In this document: positions 51,066 through 59,919 of the stretch, one piece after another
Layout of the letters: each line of letters starts with the position of its first letter
Position numbering within the stretch: the stretch's first letter is position 1
NCBI RefSeq assembly: GCF_016427535.1
Contig: NZ_JAELXV010000002.1
Span: 372,001 to 436,000 of the forward strand
Direction: 5' to 3'
Source: Hymenobacter sp. BT559
GTDB lineage: Bacteria > Bacteroidota > Bacteroidia > Cytophagales > Hymenobacteraceae
Length of the DNA: 64,000 nt
Made by a program: the position numbers and the translations under genes
The notes under the pieces: model-generated
Told to the model about the DNA's origin: nothing
The model's database searches: none
The model's input: only the letters and a program-made list of their open reading frames with translations

Positions 51066-53726
51066 CTACTCGGCTAGTACTACCCGGCGAGTAAGGATAT
51101 CGCCGCCCGTGGTGGGCGTGGCCCGCAGCAGGTACACGCCGGGGCGCAGGCCGCTGGTTGGCAATGTATTGATGGCCCCATCGACCGTGAGGTCGCGCAG
51201 GAGGCGGCCTAGGGTATCGTAGAGGCGCAGGCGCAGCGGCACGTTGGGCTCGCCGGCTACTTGCAGGTCTTGGCCGATAAGGGCGGGCACCGGAAACACT
51301 AGCAGCTCGTTGCGGCGCACCAGTTGCACGGCCTCGGTGGCGCTGTAAAAGGTGCGGCCGCCATCGTCTTGGCCTAGCACCCGGTACTGGTTGAGGCCCG
51401 GCGTGGCCCCTAGGTCAGTGAAAATAGTGCGCAGCTGCGTAACCGGGCTAAGGGTTTGGATGGTGACGAACCCGCTCGGCCCGAGGCGCTGGAGCTGCAC
51501 GGCCCGCAGGCGGTAGAGGCTGCCGAGGGCCAGCACCAGCCGCGCCGTGTCGGCGACTGGCTGTTGGGGCAAAAACGACTGAATGTAGCAGCCTACGCCG
51601 GCCTCGGCGAGGTTGCTGGTGGGGCCGCGCTCGGCTACTTTGCCACGCAGCACCGGCGCCACCGCGAAGTAGGGCCCCGCCTGTTGGCTCGTTGCTACGA
51701 GCAGGGTCGTGTCGGCCGTGAGCTGGAAGGGCTCAGGGGCCGTAGCGCCGAGGCGGTACACCTGGTACTGCGTGGCGCCGGGAGTGGCGGGCCAACTTAG
51801 CAGGGCTTCGTCGGGGCACACGTAGCCTATGCGCACAGGCAGCGGCCGGGCCAGCGCGAAGGTATCGGAGGGGTAAACCTGGCTGCCCACCACGTAGCGC
51901 AGCTGGGCTAGCGTGGTAGTGTCGGGCGCGCTCCAGGCGTAGGTACGCTGGGCTAGGTCTACTTGCGTGGCCACGGTGCGCCACGCTGCTTGGCCCACCG
52001 GGCGGTATTCGAGGTGCCCTAGGGTGGCGGGGCCGGCCCAGGCCCAGCGCAGCAAGGTGGTTTGGGCGGGGCGCACGTTGCGCACCGTGCTGGGCGTCAG
52101 CCACTCTAGGCCTGGGGTAGCTACCTCATAGGCCAGGCTAAACGCTTGGGGGCCGCTGGGCACGCGGTAGCCGCGCACCCGCAACTGGTAGGTGCCCGCG
52201 GCGGGTAGCGTCAGCGTCACTTGCTCAGTAGGGTTGAGGTGGTCGGCGCGGCGGCGGGCAGGCTGGGCTAGCGAGTCGGGGTGGGGGTAGGCGCTGAGCG
52301 TCCACGGCAGCCACAGCCCCACGCCACCTGGCCCCAGCACTGCCAGGTCGAGGTCATTGACCAGGGCCTGCGGGGCATTGGCGGCGGCTTCGGGGTCGGT
52401 CCAGGCGAGGGTTACTTTCAGACGGAGCACGCCGGCGGGCACGGTTAGCTGAAAAACCTGCTCTTGGTCTTGCCCTAGGGTGCCTTGCTGGTAGCGGCCC
52501 TCGCGCAGGGTGCGTACGGCCCCCAGGGCATCGAGCTGGCCAAAGCCCGACACGAAGTCCACTTCGGGCCGGCCCACATCATCGGCGCTATTGAGCAGCG
52601 CGGCCCGTATCAGTGCCGAAGTCGGCAGGCTGCCGCCCGGCCCATCGCGGTAGGCCTGCTGCACCAGCAGGGCCGCGCCCGACACCAGCGCGGAGGCATC
52701 AGACGAGCCGGCATCACCATAGGCGACTAGCTCGGGCTTGATGCGGCCATCGTAGGCCGGCCCGCGTGAGCTGAGCGCTGCCACCTGCCCTAGGGCATCG
52801 GTAGCACCCACGCTCAATGAGTTTTTGCTCATCTTGAACTGGCCGGTGAGGTTAGCCACGCCCGCCAAGCCTTGGTAGGTGCCGCTAGTGCTGGCGCTCG
52901 CACCCGAATTGCCGGCCGAAAACACGTGCAGCAGCGTGGGTAGCTGCCGCGCCTGTTGGTCGTAGCCTAGGGCTTCGAGGCCGTAGTAGTTCTCGATGCC
53001 TGTTCCGTACGAGTGGTTTTGCACGCTCACGCCTTGCTGCACTAGGTCGGCATTAGCATCGGGAAGCAGGTTAGCGTAAGAGGAAGACGCGATGCGCGCC
53101 TGCGGCGCGGCCCCGCGCCCCGCGGGCCCCGAGTTGCCGCCGCCCGCAATGAGCGTGGCCATAGTGCTGGCGTGCGCCGACTGAATAACCGTACCCGCCG
53201 GCGTATTCAGCAGCCGGCCCCGAAAGTCGAGGTCGGTAGGGTCAAGCGCATTCTCCTTGACGGAAACCGTGAGGCCCTGGCCCACTAGGGTAGGGTAGCG
53301 CTGCTGCACGGCCACCAGGCTGTTCACCGTCAGGTCGGCGCTGTTGAGTAAGCGCTCGTCGTGAGCTTGGCGATTGGCTACGTCCACAAACTCGACCAGC
53401 GGCGATGCTACTAATGCCCCCAGCTGCTGCGCCGATACGGGCCCTAGGGTAAGTATTTGCGCAGCATTGGGGTTAGGCTGCACAGACAAGGCGGGCGTTT
53501 GCTGCGCTGCCCAGCGGCGAAATGCAGCCGCATCGTGCACGCGTATTCTTACAGCCTGGCCCGATGCCCCGCGGCGCGCCGCAGCGGCTACGGTAGGGGC
53601 CAGCTTTGAAGTAGCCTTCTGGGCCAACCCGCGCAGCGGTAGCGCAGCCAGCAAGCAGCAGCTTAACAGCTTAGGCAAGCGAAAGGCAGACGGGGAAATA
53701 GCTAGGAGTAAGGATGAAGCACGCAC
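51066..53726 (-). CDS. Secreted S8 family serine peptidase with T9SS sorting domain
   Basis: The 886-residue secreted subtilase has a signal peptide near residues 15-36. The S8 domain (about 130-400) has catalytic His in SAHASTMATLIAG, oxyanion Asn in FSAGNSGAS and catalytic Ser in AGSSDASALVSGAALL. The position of the catalytic Asp reads VSVKEN rather than VIDTG, so it is Glu if my alignment is right. P-domain-like and fibronectin-like modules follow. The C-terminal ~75 residues (VFPVPALIGQDLQV to GVYLLRATPTTGGDILTRRVVL) are a type A T9SS sorting domain. The start is a GTG at 53726 and is uncertain. Confidence 0.9.
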   Translation of the reverse strand: MRASSLLLAISPSAFRLPKLLSCCLLAALPLRGLAQKATSKLAPTVAAAARRGASGQAVRIRVHDAAAFRRWAAQQTPALSVQPNPNAAQILTLGPVSAQQLGALVASPLVEFVDVANRQAHDERLLNSADLTVNSLVAVQQRYPTLVGQGLTVSVKENALDPTDLDFRGRLLNTPAGTVIQSAHASTMATLIAGGGNSGPAGRGAAPQARIASSSYANLLPDANADLVQQGVSVQNHSYGTGIENYYGLEALGYDQQARQLPTLLHVFSAGNSGASASTSGTYQGLAGVANLTGQFKMSKNSLSVGATDALGQVAALSSRGPAYDGRIKPELVAYGDAGSSDASALVSGAALLVQQAYRDGPGGSLPTSALIRAALLNSADDVGRPEVDFVSGFGQLDALGAVRTLREGRYQQGTLGQDQEQVFQLTVPAGVLRLKVTLAWTDPEAAANAPQALVNDLDLAVLGPGGVGLWLPWTLSAYPHPDSLAQPARRRADHLNPTEQVTLTLPAAGTYQLRVRGYRVPSGPQAFSLAYEVATPGLEWLTPSTVRNVRPAQTTLLRWAWAGPATLGHLEYRPVGQAAWRTVATQVDLAQRTYAWSAPDTTTLAQLRYVVGSQVYPSDTFALARPLPVRIGYVCPDEALLSWPATPGATQYQVYRLGATAPEPFQLTADTTLLVATSQQAGPYFAVAPVLRGKVAERGPTSNLAEAGVGCYIQSFLPQQPVADTARLVLALGSLYRLRAVQLQRLGPSGFVTIQTLSPVTQLRTIFTDLGATPGLNQYRVLGQDDGGRTFYSATEAVQLVRRNELLVFPVPALIGQDLQVAGEPNVPLRLRLYDTLGRLLRDLTVDGAINTLPTSGLRPGVYLLRATPTTGGDILTRRVVLAE

Positions 53727-53906
53727 TAGATAAGTAGTCGGCGATTTGAGGGTCGCCTAGGTTACCAAAATAAGCAGTAGCTGCTAAAAGTAAGATGGTG
53801 CTGCCAGCGCTAGCAGAAAAACGCTGCTGTTGAGCTTACGGAAAACATCAGGCGAATAGATAGGTGCGTGAGGCTTTATAAAGCCCGATTAAGGAATGCA
53901 GCATTA

Positions 53907-53939
53907 TTTGTAAGTACTTACATAAACCCTTTATATTTG
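53907..53939 (+). promoter_or_regulatory. Complete -33/-7 Bacteroidota promoter at a near-leaderless start
   Basis: TTTG (53907-53910) and TATATTTG (53932-53939) are separated by 21 bp, matching the Bacteroidota promoter consensus in sequence and spacing. The ATG of the MarR-GNAT gene starts 4 bp after the -7 element, so the transcript should be leaderless or nearly so. Confidence 0.75.
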
Positions 53940-53943
53940 TCGT

Positions 53944-54897
53944 ATGGATTTCTTCGATGAAGTAGGGCCTGCGGCCCTAGGTAGCCGTTTGCGGCGCCTT
54001 ACTGACACGATGACCAGCCAAGCGGCCGAGGTGTATGACCTGTATCACTTGCCATTTGAGCCTCGCTGGTTTCCGGTGTTTTGCACAGTAGCCCAGGAGC
54101 CGGGACGCCACGTGGGCGACATTGCCGAGCGCATCGGCCAAACGCACGCAGCCGTAAGCCAGGTAGTGAAGGACTTGGCCAAACACGACCTAGTAGTGGT
54201 GCAGCGCGGCGAAGCCGACCAGCGCCGCAGCGTGGTGGCGCTCAGCGAAAAAGGGGCCGCTTTGTGGCCCGCCTTGCAGCAGCAAACCGCCGACGTGCGG
54301 CAGGCCACCGAGGCACTGCTGGCTGAAACTCGCCACAACCTCTGGCTAGCTATTGAGGAGATGGAATATGCGTTGTCGCGCCAGAGCCTAGGCAGCCGGG
54401 TGAAGGCCCTGCGCGACGAGCGCGTGACCGACGAGGTGCGCTTGCTCGACTACACGCCAGCCCACCAGCCCGACTTCAAGCGCCTTAATGTGGAGTGGAT
54501 AGAGCGCTACTTTCGGGTAGAGGAGGCCGACCTGAAAGCGCTAGACCACCCCGACGAATACATTTTGCAACGTGGCGGCCGCATTTTGCTGGCCGAATAC
54601 GGCGGCCAGGTAGTGGGTACATGCGCGCTCTTGAAAATGGACGACGCTTCGTATGAGCTAGCTAAAATGGCTGTGTCGCCCACGGCGCAGGGCCTAGGTA
54701 TCGGTTTTCAGTTGGGGCAGGCGGCCATTGCCCAGGCGCGGGCGCTGGGGGCGCGCCGCCTTTACCTCGAAAGCAATACTAAGCTTAAGCCCGCTCTTAG
54801 CTTGTACCACAAGCTGGGTTTTAGGAAGACTGTAGCCGGCCAGCCCTCGCCCTACGAGCGCTGCAACATTCAAATGGAACTACTGCTGACCTCCTAG
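53944..54897 (+). CDS. MarR-type regulator fused to a GNAT acetyltransferase
   Basis: The 317-residue two-domain protein has an N-terminal winged-helix MarR domain (about 1-150; recognition region GDIAERIGQTHAAVSQVVKDL and wing VVQRGEADQRRSVVALSEKG). Its GNAT domain (about 160-317) has the acetyl-CoA loop AQGLGIGFQLGQAA and the LYLESNTKLKPALSLYHKLGF strand-helix. Such fusions occur in several phyla; substrates are mostly unknown. It may regulate its own promoter or neighbours. The ATG at 53944 fits the domain boundary even though the promoter implies a leaderless mRNA. Confidence 0.92.
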   Translation: MDFFDEVGPAALGSRLRRLTDTMTSQAAEVYDLYHLPFEPRWFPVFCTVAQEPGRHVGDIAERIGQTHAAVSQVVKDLAKHDLVVVQRGEADQRRSVVALSEKGAALWPALQQQTADVRQATEALLAETRHNLWLAIEEMEYALSRQSLGSRVKALRDERVTDEVRLLDYTPAHQPDFKRLNVEWIERYFRVEEADLKALDHPDEYILQRGGRILLAEYGGQVVGTCALLKMDDASYELAKMAVSPTAQGLGIGFQLGQAAIAQARALGARRLYLESNTKLKPALSLYHKLGFRKTVAGQPSPYERCNIQMELLLTS

Positions 54898-54928
54898 GGC
54901 CAGTTATTATGAGCATAGCCACAAAAAA

Positions 54929-55015
54929 CTGTCATGCTGAGCTTGCGAAGCATCTTATCACGTTGGGAGTATCAACCTTAGCGTGATAAGATGCTTCGCA
55001 AGCTCAGCATGACAG
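54929..55015. repeat. Palindromic repeat, family A, perfect 34-bp arms
   Basis: Arms 54929-54962 and 54982-55015 are perfect reverse complements. The outer half shares CTGTCATnCTGAGCTTGCGAAG with the repeat at 19023-19105, so the two are members of one dispersed family. Confidence 0.75.
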
Positions 55016-55060
55016 ATGAGAAGGTGTAAAGCTTTGGTTCTTAATACTGCATATAGCATA

Positions 55061-55094
55061 AAAAAAGCCCGCAACGTTAGTTGCGGGCTTTTTT
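55061..55094. terminator. Rho-independent bidirectional terminator
   Basis: AAAAAAGCCCGCAAC pairs with GTTGCGGGCTTTTTT, with A- and T-tracts at the ends, in the gap between MarR-GNAT and the converging SusD gene. Confidence 0.88.
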
Positions 55095-55111
55095 GAGTAA
55101 CCTAGGTGGAC

Positions 55112-56524
55112 CTAGTATCCTTCGTTCTGCTTTAGGTTAGGATTCACGTTGAGTTCGCGGAAGGGGATGGGGAACACCAGCCGGGGCGAGTTCCACGGAA
55201 TGGTGGCGTTGCTGAGCGGGTCGGTGGTCGATTCTTGGTTGCGCTTGAGGTCGCCGAGGCGGAAGCCTTCAAACGCTAGCTCTATGCGGCGCTCCTTCAG
55301 AATCTGGGCCAGCGTGACGCTAGCAAGCGGCTGCAGACCAGCCCGCGTACGGATGGCGTTGACATCGGCCAGCGGGGTAGCGCCTACCGGCGTGCCGCCG
55401 GCGCGGAAGTTGGCCTCGGCACGGGTCAGCAGCATCTCATCTACGCGCATCAGCTTGATGTTGCCGTACTGCGCATCAAACTTGCGCGTGTAGGCGGGCA
55501 CGCTGGCAGTGGGCGTGGTGATAAGCGTAGCGCGCGTATCGCCGGCCTCAAGCAGACCTAGGAACTGCTGCTGCACTGTAACGTCGGCTCGGCGGTTGCG
55601 GGCGTAAAAGGTATTAAGCTGATTAGAGCCGCTTTGCGCCGTGATTTGAATGGTGAAAATATCCTCCCGCGTGTTGGCGCTGGTATTTATCGGCACGGTG
55701 GCGGTGGCCACGTTGGTCGTGCTGTAGCCAAAGTTCTCGCCATAAAAGGTATTCAACCCAAACGACGAAGAGGCCAGCGCCCGGTTGGCCGCGGCAGCCG
55801 CAGCCGCATAGTTGTTCTGCTGCAAGTATACGCGGGCCAGCAGCCCGGCGCAGGCGTAGCGGGTAGCTGAAAACGCGTTGAGCGGGCCGCCGGTGGTTAG
55901 TTTAGCTTCGGCCGTGGTCAGGTCCGTAATAATCTGGGTGTAGACTTCGGCTACTGTATTGCGGGGCACTTGCTGGGCGTCGGCTACCGTGAGGGTGGGC
56001 GTCAGCACTAGGGGCACGCCTAGGTTGTTGGCGGGCGTGCCGTCGTTCCAGTCTTTGCCAAAGCTGCGCACCAGGTCAAAGTACATTAAGGAGCGAATAA
56101 ACTTGGCCTCGCCCTCGGCGCTGGCCTGTTGGGCCGGCGTGTCGAGCTTGCCAATATTGGCCAGCACGTTGTTGGTGCGGTTGATGACGTCGTAGGCGCT
56201 CAGCCAGGTGGCGCTCACCTGGGTGTTGGTGATAAGCAGCGTTTTGCGCTGAGCTTCTTGGGGCTGGGTAAACGTACCTACGAAGCTCTCGTCGCCATTG
56301 TCGGCCAGCAGGTCGTTCATAAACTGCAGGTAGCCACCGTAGAGGTTGGTGCTTTGCAGGCCCGCGTAGCAGCCTACGAGGCCCGCTAGCACGTCGCTAG
56401 AATTGTTAAAAGCCGTGGCCGAGTCGATGGTGCTCACAGGCTGCACGTTGAGCTTGTTGTTGCAGCTCTCCAGGCCGCCCAGGAGCAGGGCTGCCGTGAG
56501 CAGCCCGGGTACTATTTTCTTCAT
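55112..56524 (-). CDS. SusD/RagB family outer-membrane lipoprotein (pair 2)
   Basis: The 470-residue SusD-like lipoprotein has a lipobox in GGLESC and N-terminal NVQPVSTIDSATAFNNSSD. Its helices include EGEAKFIRSLMYFDLVRSFG and YACAGLLARVYLQQNNYAAA. Its C-terminal signature is QYGNIKLMRVDEMLLTRAEANFR with RRIELAFEGFRLGDLKR. It lies 43 bp after the second SusC gene. It is clearly a homolog of pair 1 but diverged, so the two pairs likely bind different ligands. Confidence 0.95.
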   Translation of the reverse strand: MKKIVPGLLTAALLLGGLESCNNKLNVQPVSTIDSATAFNNSSDVLAGLVGCYAGLQSTNLYGGYLQFMNDLLADNGDESFVGTFTQPQEAQRKTLLITNTQVSATWLSAYDVINRTNNVLANIGKLDTPAQQASAEGEAKFIRSLMYFDLVRSFGKDWNDGTPANNLGVPLVLTPTLTVADAQQVPRNTVAEVYTQIITDLTTAEAKLTTGGPLNAFSATRYACAGLLARVYLQQNNYAAAAAAANRALASSSFGLNTFYGENFGYSTTNVATATVPINTSANTREDIFTIQITAQSGSNQLNTFYARNRRADVTVQQQFLGLLEAGDTRATLITTPTASVPAYTRKFDAQYGNIKLMRVDEMLLTRAEANFRAGGTPVGATPLADVNAIRTRAGLQPLASVTLAQILKERRIELAFEGFRLGDLKRNQESTTDPLSNATIPWNSPRLVFPIPFRELNVNPNLKQNEGY

Positions 56525-56567
56525 AAAGTAATAAGGCTAAGACGTGAAAGGCAGGGGCAGGCGGCGC

Positions 56568-59500
56568 CTAGAAGCCCAGGTTGATACCTAGGGTGTAGGT
56601 GCGGGCCTGCGGCGCGGTGTAGAAGCTGATGCCCTGGCTGATGTTATTGGACGACGTATTGCCGGTGCCCGTCACATAGTCGGAACTCACTTCGGGGTCC
56701 CAGCCTGTGTACTTCGTGAAGGTCAAGAGATTGTAGCCTTGCAGGAAAATGCGCGCCGACTGCAGGAAGCCGCGCTTGGCCAGGCTGCTGGGCAGGTTGT
56801 AGCCGAGCACCACCGAGCGCAGGCGGCCGTAGTCGCCGTTTTGCACGAACCGCGACGACGCGCCGGTGCCAATGCCGCCGCCGTACACGGCCTTCGGTAC
56901 GTTGGTAATGTCGCCGGGCTTCTGCCAGCGGTTGAGCTGGTCGCGGGTTTGGTTGTCGTAGCCGTTGTTGAAACCTGTAGAGAAGTAGGGCGCTGCCGAG
57001 TCGTAAATCTGGTTGCCAAATACGCCCACCAGCGTAGCGCTCAGGTCAAAGCCTTTGTACGAGAAGGTATTGGTGATACCGCCCGTCCAAGTCGGGTTGG
57101 GGTTGCCGATGGGTACGTTGGCCGCCTGGTTGATATTGGTGGTCGTGCCGCGGTTGAGGGTGCCGTCGGCGTTGGTGGTGTTCAGGTAGTACAGCGCATT
57201 GCCGTTGGCGGGGTCCACGCCCGCGTACTCGGGGCCGACGAAGGTGCCCAGCGGCTGGCCGGCCTGCGCCCGGTTGAGGGCGCTACCCAGAATGTCGGGG
57301 CCCGCCAGGTCCATTATTTTATTGCGGTTGATGGAGGCGTTCACGCTGGTCGTCCAGGCGAAGTCGCCCACGAAGTTGCGCGTCGTCAGCGTCAGCTCGA
57401 TGCCCTGGTTGCGCAGGCTGCCTACGTTGCGGTTGATGGTCGAGAAGCCCGAGGTGCCCGGCACTGGCTGCGACAGCAACAGGCCGGTGGTGTTTTTGCG
57501 GTAGATGTCCACTTCGCCGCTGATGCGGTTGTCGAGAAAGCCGTATTCGAGGCCGGCGTCGTACTGCACCGTCGATTCCCAGCTCAGGAAATCGTTGCCC
57601 AGCTGCGAGGGGCGCTGGCCCGGCGTGCCCACATAGCCGGTGCCTGCAAAGAGGCTGCGCGAAGCAAAGTTGCCGAAGTTCTGGTTGCCGGTTTTGCCCA
57701 CGCTGGCGCGAATTTTCAGCAAACTCAGCGTTTTGTTACCTTTCAAAAAGTCTTCTTCCGAGATGAGCCAGCCCACCGAGCCCGCCGGGAAAATGCCGTA
57801 GCGGCGCCCGGCGCCGAAGCGCGACGAGCCATCGAGGCGGGCGCTGGCGCCCACTAGGTACTTGCCCGCGAAGGCATAGGACCCACGTGCGAAGTACGAC
57901 ACCAGCGCATTGCTGGTCGTGAACGACGAGCCCGCCGTGATTTGGGCAGCCGCATCGAGTGTGCGGTAAGAGTCGGACGGGAACTGCGTGCCTGTCACGC
58001 TGTTGCCGTTGATGCGAGCGTTCTCATAGCTCGTACCTAGGGTCAGCTCTACCGAGTGGTTGTCGGCAAACGTATTCTTGTACGAGAAGTAGTTGTTGAC
58101 CACGACCTTGGCGTTGGTCTGGTTCGCGTTGTAGCCGTAGCCGTTGGTGTTGCCGGTGTTGCGCGAGGTCACGCGGCTCAGGTACTGCTCCTCGTTCTGG
58201 TTCAGCACGTCGGTACCCAGCTCTGAGCGGAAGATTAGGCCCTTAGCCAGGTTGAGCTGCGCGTACACGTTGCCGAGCAGGCGGTATACCGTCGTGACGT
58301 AGGTACCGCCCTGAATGCTCAGCAAGGGATTATAATAGAACGGAAAACCCGTGTTGGGCAGGCCCGTGCTGGGGTCGAGGGCGCCGCTCACCTGGCCCGA
58401 GCGCGGGTCGATGAGGGGCGTGATGGGCGCCAGCGCCACAATCTGCATGGGCGTGCTGAAGGCGTTGTCGTTGGGCACGCGGTTGTTGACCGAGCGCGTG
58501 GCCGTTAGGTTGATACCAAACGACAGCCGCTCAGTAGCTTGGTGGTCTAGGTTGAAGCGCGTGGCCATGCGCTCGTACTGGTTACTGACGATGATACCCT
58601 TCTGGTTGCTATACTGCCCCGAGAGGTAGAAGCGGGTTTTGTCGGTGCCGCCGCTAGCGTTCAAGTCATACTGCTGAAAGCCCGCCTTTTGCAGTACCTG
58701 GTCTTGCCAGTTGGTGTCATAAGTCAGCGGGTCTACGCCGCCCGCATAGCCACTCAGGCGCGCCGTAATGTTGGCAGGCACGGCAAAGGTGCCGCCCCTG
58801 TTGGTCAGCGCCTCCGTGATGAGCGATACGTATTCCTGACTATTCAAAAACTCGCGCTTGTGCGTGGGTTCGCTCCAGCCGGCCTGCACGCCCACGCTGA
58901 AGCGTGTGGCCCCGGCCTTGCCGCGCTTGGTGGTGATGAGCACCACGCCATTGGTAGCCCGCGAGCCATAGATGGCCGACGCCGAGGCATCCTTCAGAAT
59001 GCTGATGCTCTCAATATCGGTTGGGTTGATGTCGGCAATGGGGTTGGTAGCGGCCGTGGTCGAGGAGAGGTTATCGGCCACTACGGGCACCCCATCCACC
59101 ACATACAAGGGCTGCGTGCCGCCGCTGATGCTCGATACCCCGCGCACCCGCACCCGGATGCCCTGGCCCAGCTTGCCGCTGCTGTTTTCGATAAACACGC
59201 CGGCCGCCTTGCCCTGAATGGACTGCTCGAACGACTGCACCGGCTGGTTGCCCACGTCCTTGCTCGACAGCGTGGCCACCGAGCCAGTCAGGTCGGCCTT
59301 GGTTTGAGTGCCGTAGCCTACTACTACGGCTTCGCCTAGGTCGGTTGCGTTGGCTACCAGTGTTACGTTGAGCGAGCTGCGTCCACCCACAGCAATGGTT
59401 TGGGTAGTGTAGCCTACTGAGCTGATAACCAGCGTAGCACCAGGCTGCACGGCCAAGCGAAATACGCCATCGGCATCGCTGCTCACACCATTGGTAGTGC

Positions 59501-59630
59501 CGCGCTCCACGATGGTCACGCCTGGTACTGCGCTGCCATCGGTGCCCGTAATGCGGCCCGTTAATGCCTGGCTTTGGGCCAGTGCAGGTAGGGCAGCTAC
59601 AACTAATAAAGGGGTAAAAATCTTCCTCAT
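56568..59630 (-). CDS. SusC/RagA family TonB-linked outer-membrane protein (pair 2)
   Basis: The 1020-residue transporter has signal MRKIFTPLLVVAALPALAQ, nearly identical to that of pair 1, followed by a carboxypeptidase-regulatory-like domain (LTGRITGTDGSAVPGVTIVERGTTNG). The plug has GEAVVVGYGTQTKADLTGSV, PLYVVDGVPVV and SILKDASASAIYGSRATNGVVLI, and the large barrel ends LGINLGF. Several regions match pair 1 closely, pointing to an old duplication. No regulator (ECF sigma or hybrid system) is adjacent. Confidence 0.95.
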   Translation of the reverse strand: MRKIFTPLLVVAALPALAQSQALTGRITGTDGSAVPGVTIVERGTTNGVSSDADGVFRLAVQPGATLVISSVGYTTQTIAVGGRSSLNVTLVANATDLGEAVVVGYGTQTKADLTGSVATLSSKDVGNQPVQSFEQSIQGKAAGVFIENSSGKLGQGIRVRVRGVSSISGGTQPLYVVDGVPVVADNLSSTTAATNPIADINPTDIESISILKDASASAIYGSRATNGVVLITTKRGKAGATRFSVGVQAGWSEPTHKREFLNSQEYVSLITEALTNRGGTFAVPANITARLSGYAGGVDPLTYDTNWQDQVLQKAGFQQYDLNASGGTDKTRFYLSGQYSNQKGIIVSNQYERMATRFNLDHQATERLSFGINLTATRSVNNRVPNDNAFSTPMQIVALAPITPLIDPRSGQVSGALDPSTGLPNTGFPFYYNPLLSIQGGTYVTTVYRLLGNVYAQLNLAKGLIFRSELGTDVLNQNEEQYLSRVTSRNTGNTNGYGYNANQTNAKVVVNNYFSYKNTFADNHSVELTLGTSYENARINGNSVTGTQFPSDSYRTLDAAAQITAGSSFTTSNALVSYFARGSYAFAGKYLVGASARLDGSSRFGAGRRYGIFPAGSVGWLISEEDFLKGNKTLSLLKIRASVGKTGNQNFGNFASRSLFAGTGYVGTPGQRPSQLGNDFLSWESTVQYDAGLEYGFLDNRISGEVDIYRKNTTGLLLSQPVPGTSGFSTINRNVGSLRNQGIELTLTTRNFVGDFAWTTSVNASINRNKIMDLAGPDILGSALNRAQAGQPLGTFVGPEYAGVDPANGNALYYLNTTNADGTLNRGTTTNINQAANVPIGNPNPTWTGGITNTFSYKGFDLSATLVGVFGNQIYDSAAPYFSTGFNNGYDNQTRDQLNRWQKPGDITNVPKAVYGGGIGTGASSRFVQNGDYGRLRSVVLGYNLPSSLAKRGFLQSARIFLQGYNLLTFTKYTGWDPEVSSDYVTGTGNTSSNNISQGISFYTAPQARTYTLGINLGF

Positions 59631-59902
59631 AGAGTAGATGGGGGAGAGGTGTTAAAAAAAAGCGTAGCTATTGTTAAACAAAAGTGCGAAGCTGCAAATA
59701 AAAGGTATAACATGCCAATTCTTATTAAAAATGTAATTTATGACCTAAATAAGTAATGGCTAAGCCAGCTTACTTTTTGCTTTTTGAGTTAAGTAGCTAC
59801 TAAAAAATAGGTCTTATTTATGCAAATAGAAATTTTGTAAATGCGGTTTATGCGTTGCCAAAACGTATTAGTTGTTGCGTATGCTTGCAGCAGCCCAAGC
59901 CC

Positions 59903-59910
59903 TACCTTTG
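59903..59910 (+). promoter_or_regulatory. -7 promoter element TACCTTTG upstream of rnd
   Basis: This exact TAnnTTTG match lies 9 bp before the ATG at 59920, so the leader would be only a few nucleotides. It supports that ATG over the upstream in-frame ATG at 59881 and the frame start at 59872. Confidence 0.55.
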
Positions 59911-59919
59911 CGCACACGC

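Noticed and set aside
56739..57857. A 372-codon open frame antisense to the second SusC gene
   Set aside because: It lies wholly inside a clear SusC gene, its Ala/Val/Arg/Gly-rich content is what a GC-rich shadow frame gives, and no domain or start context supports it.
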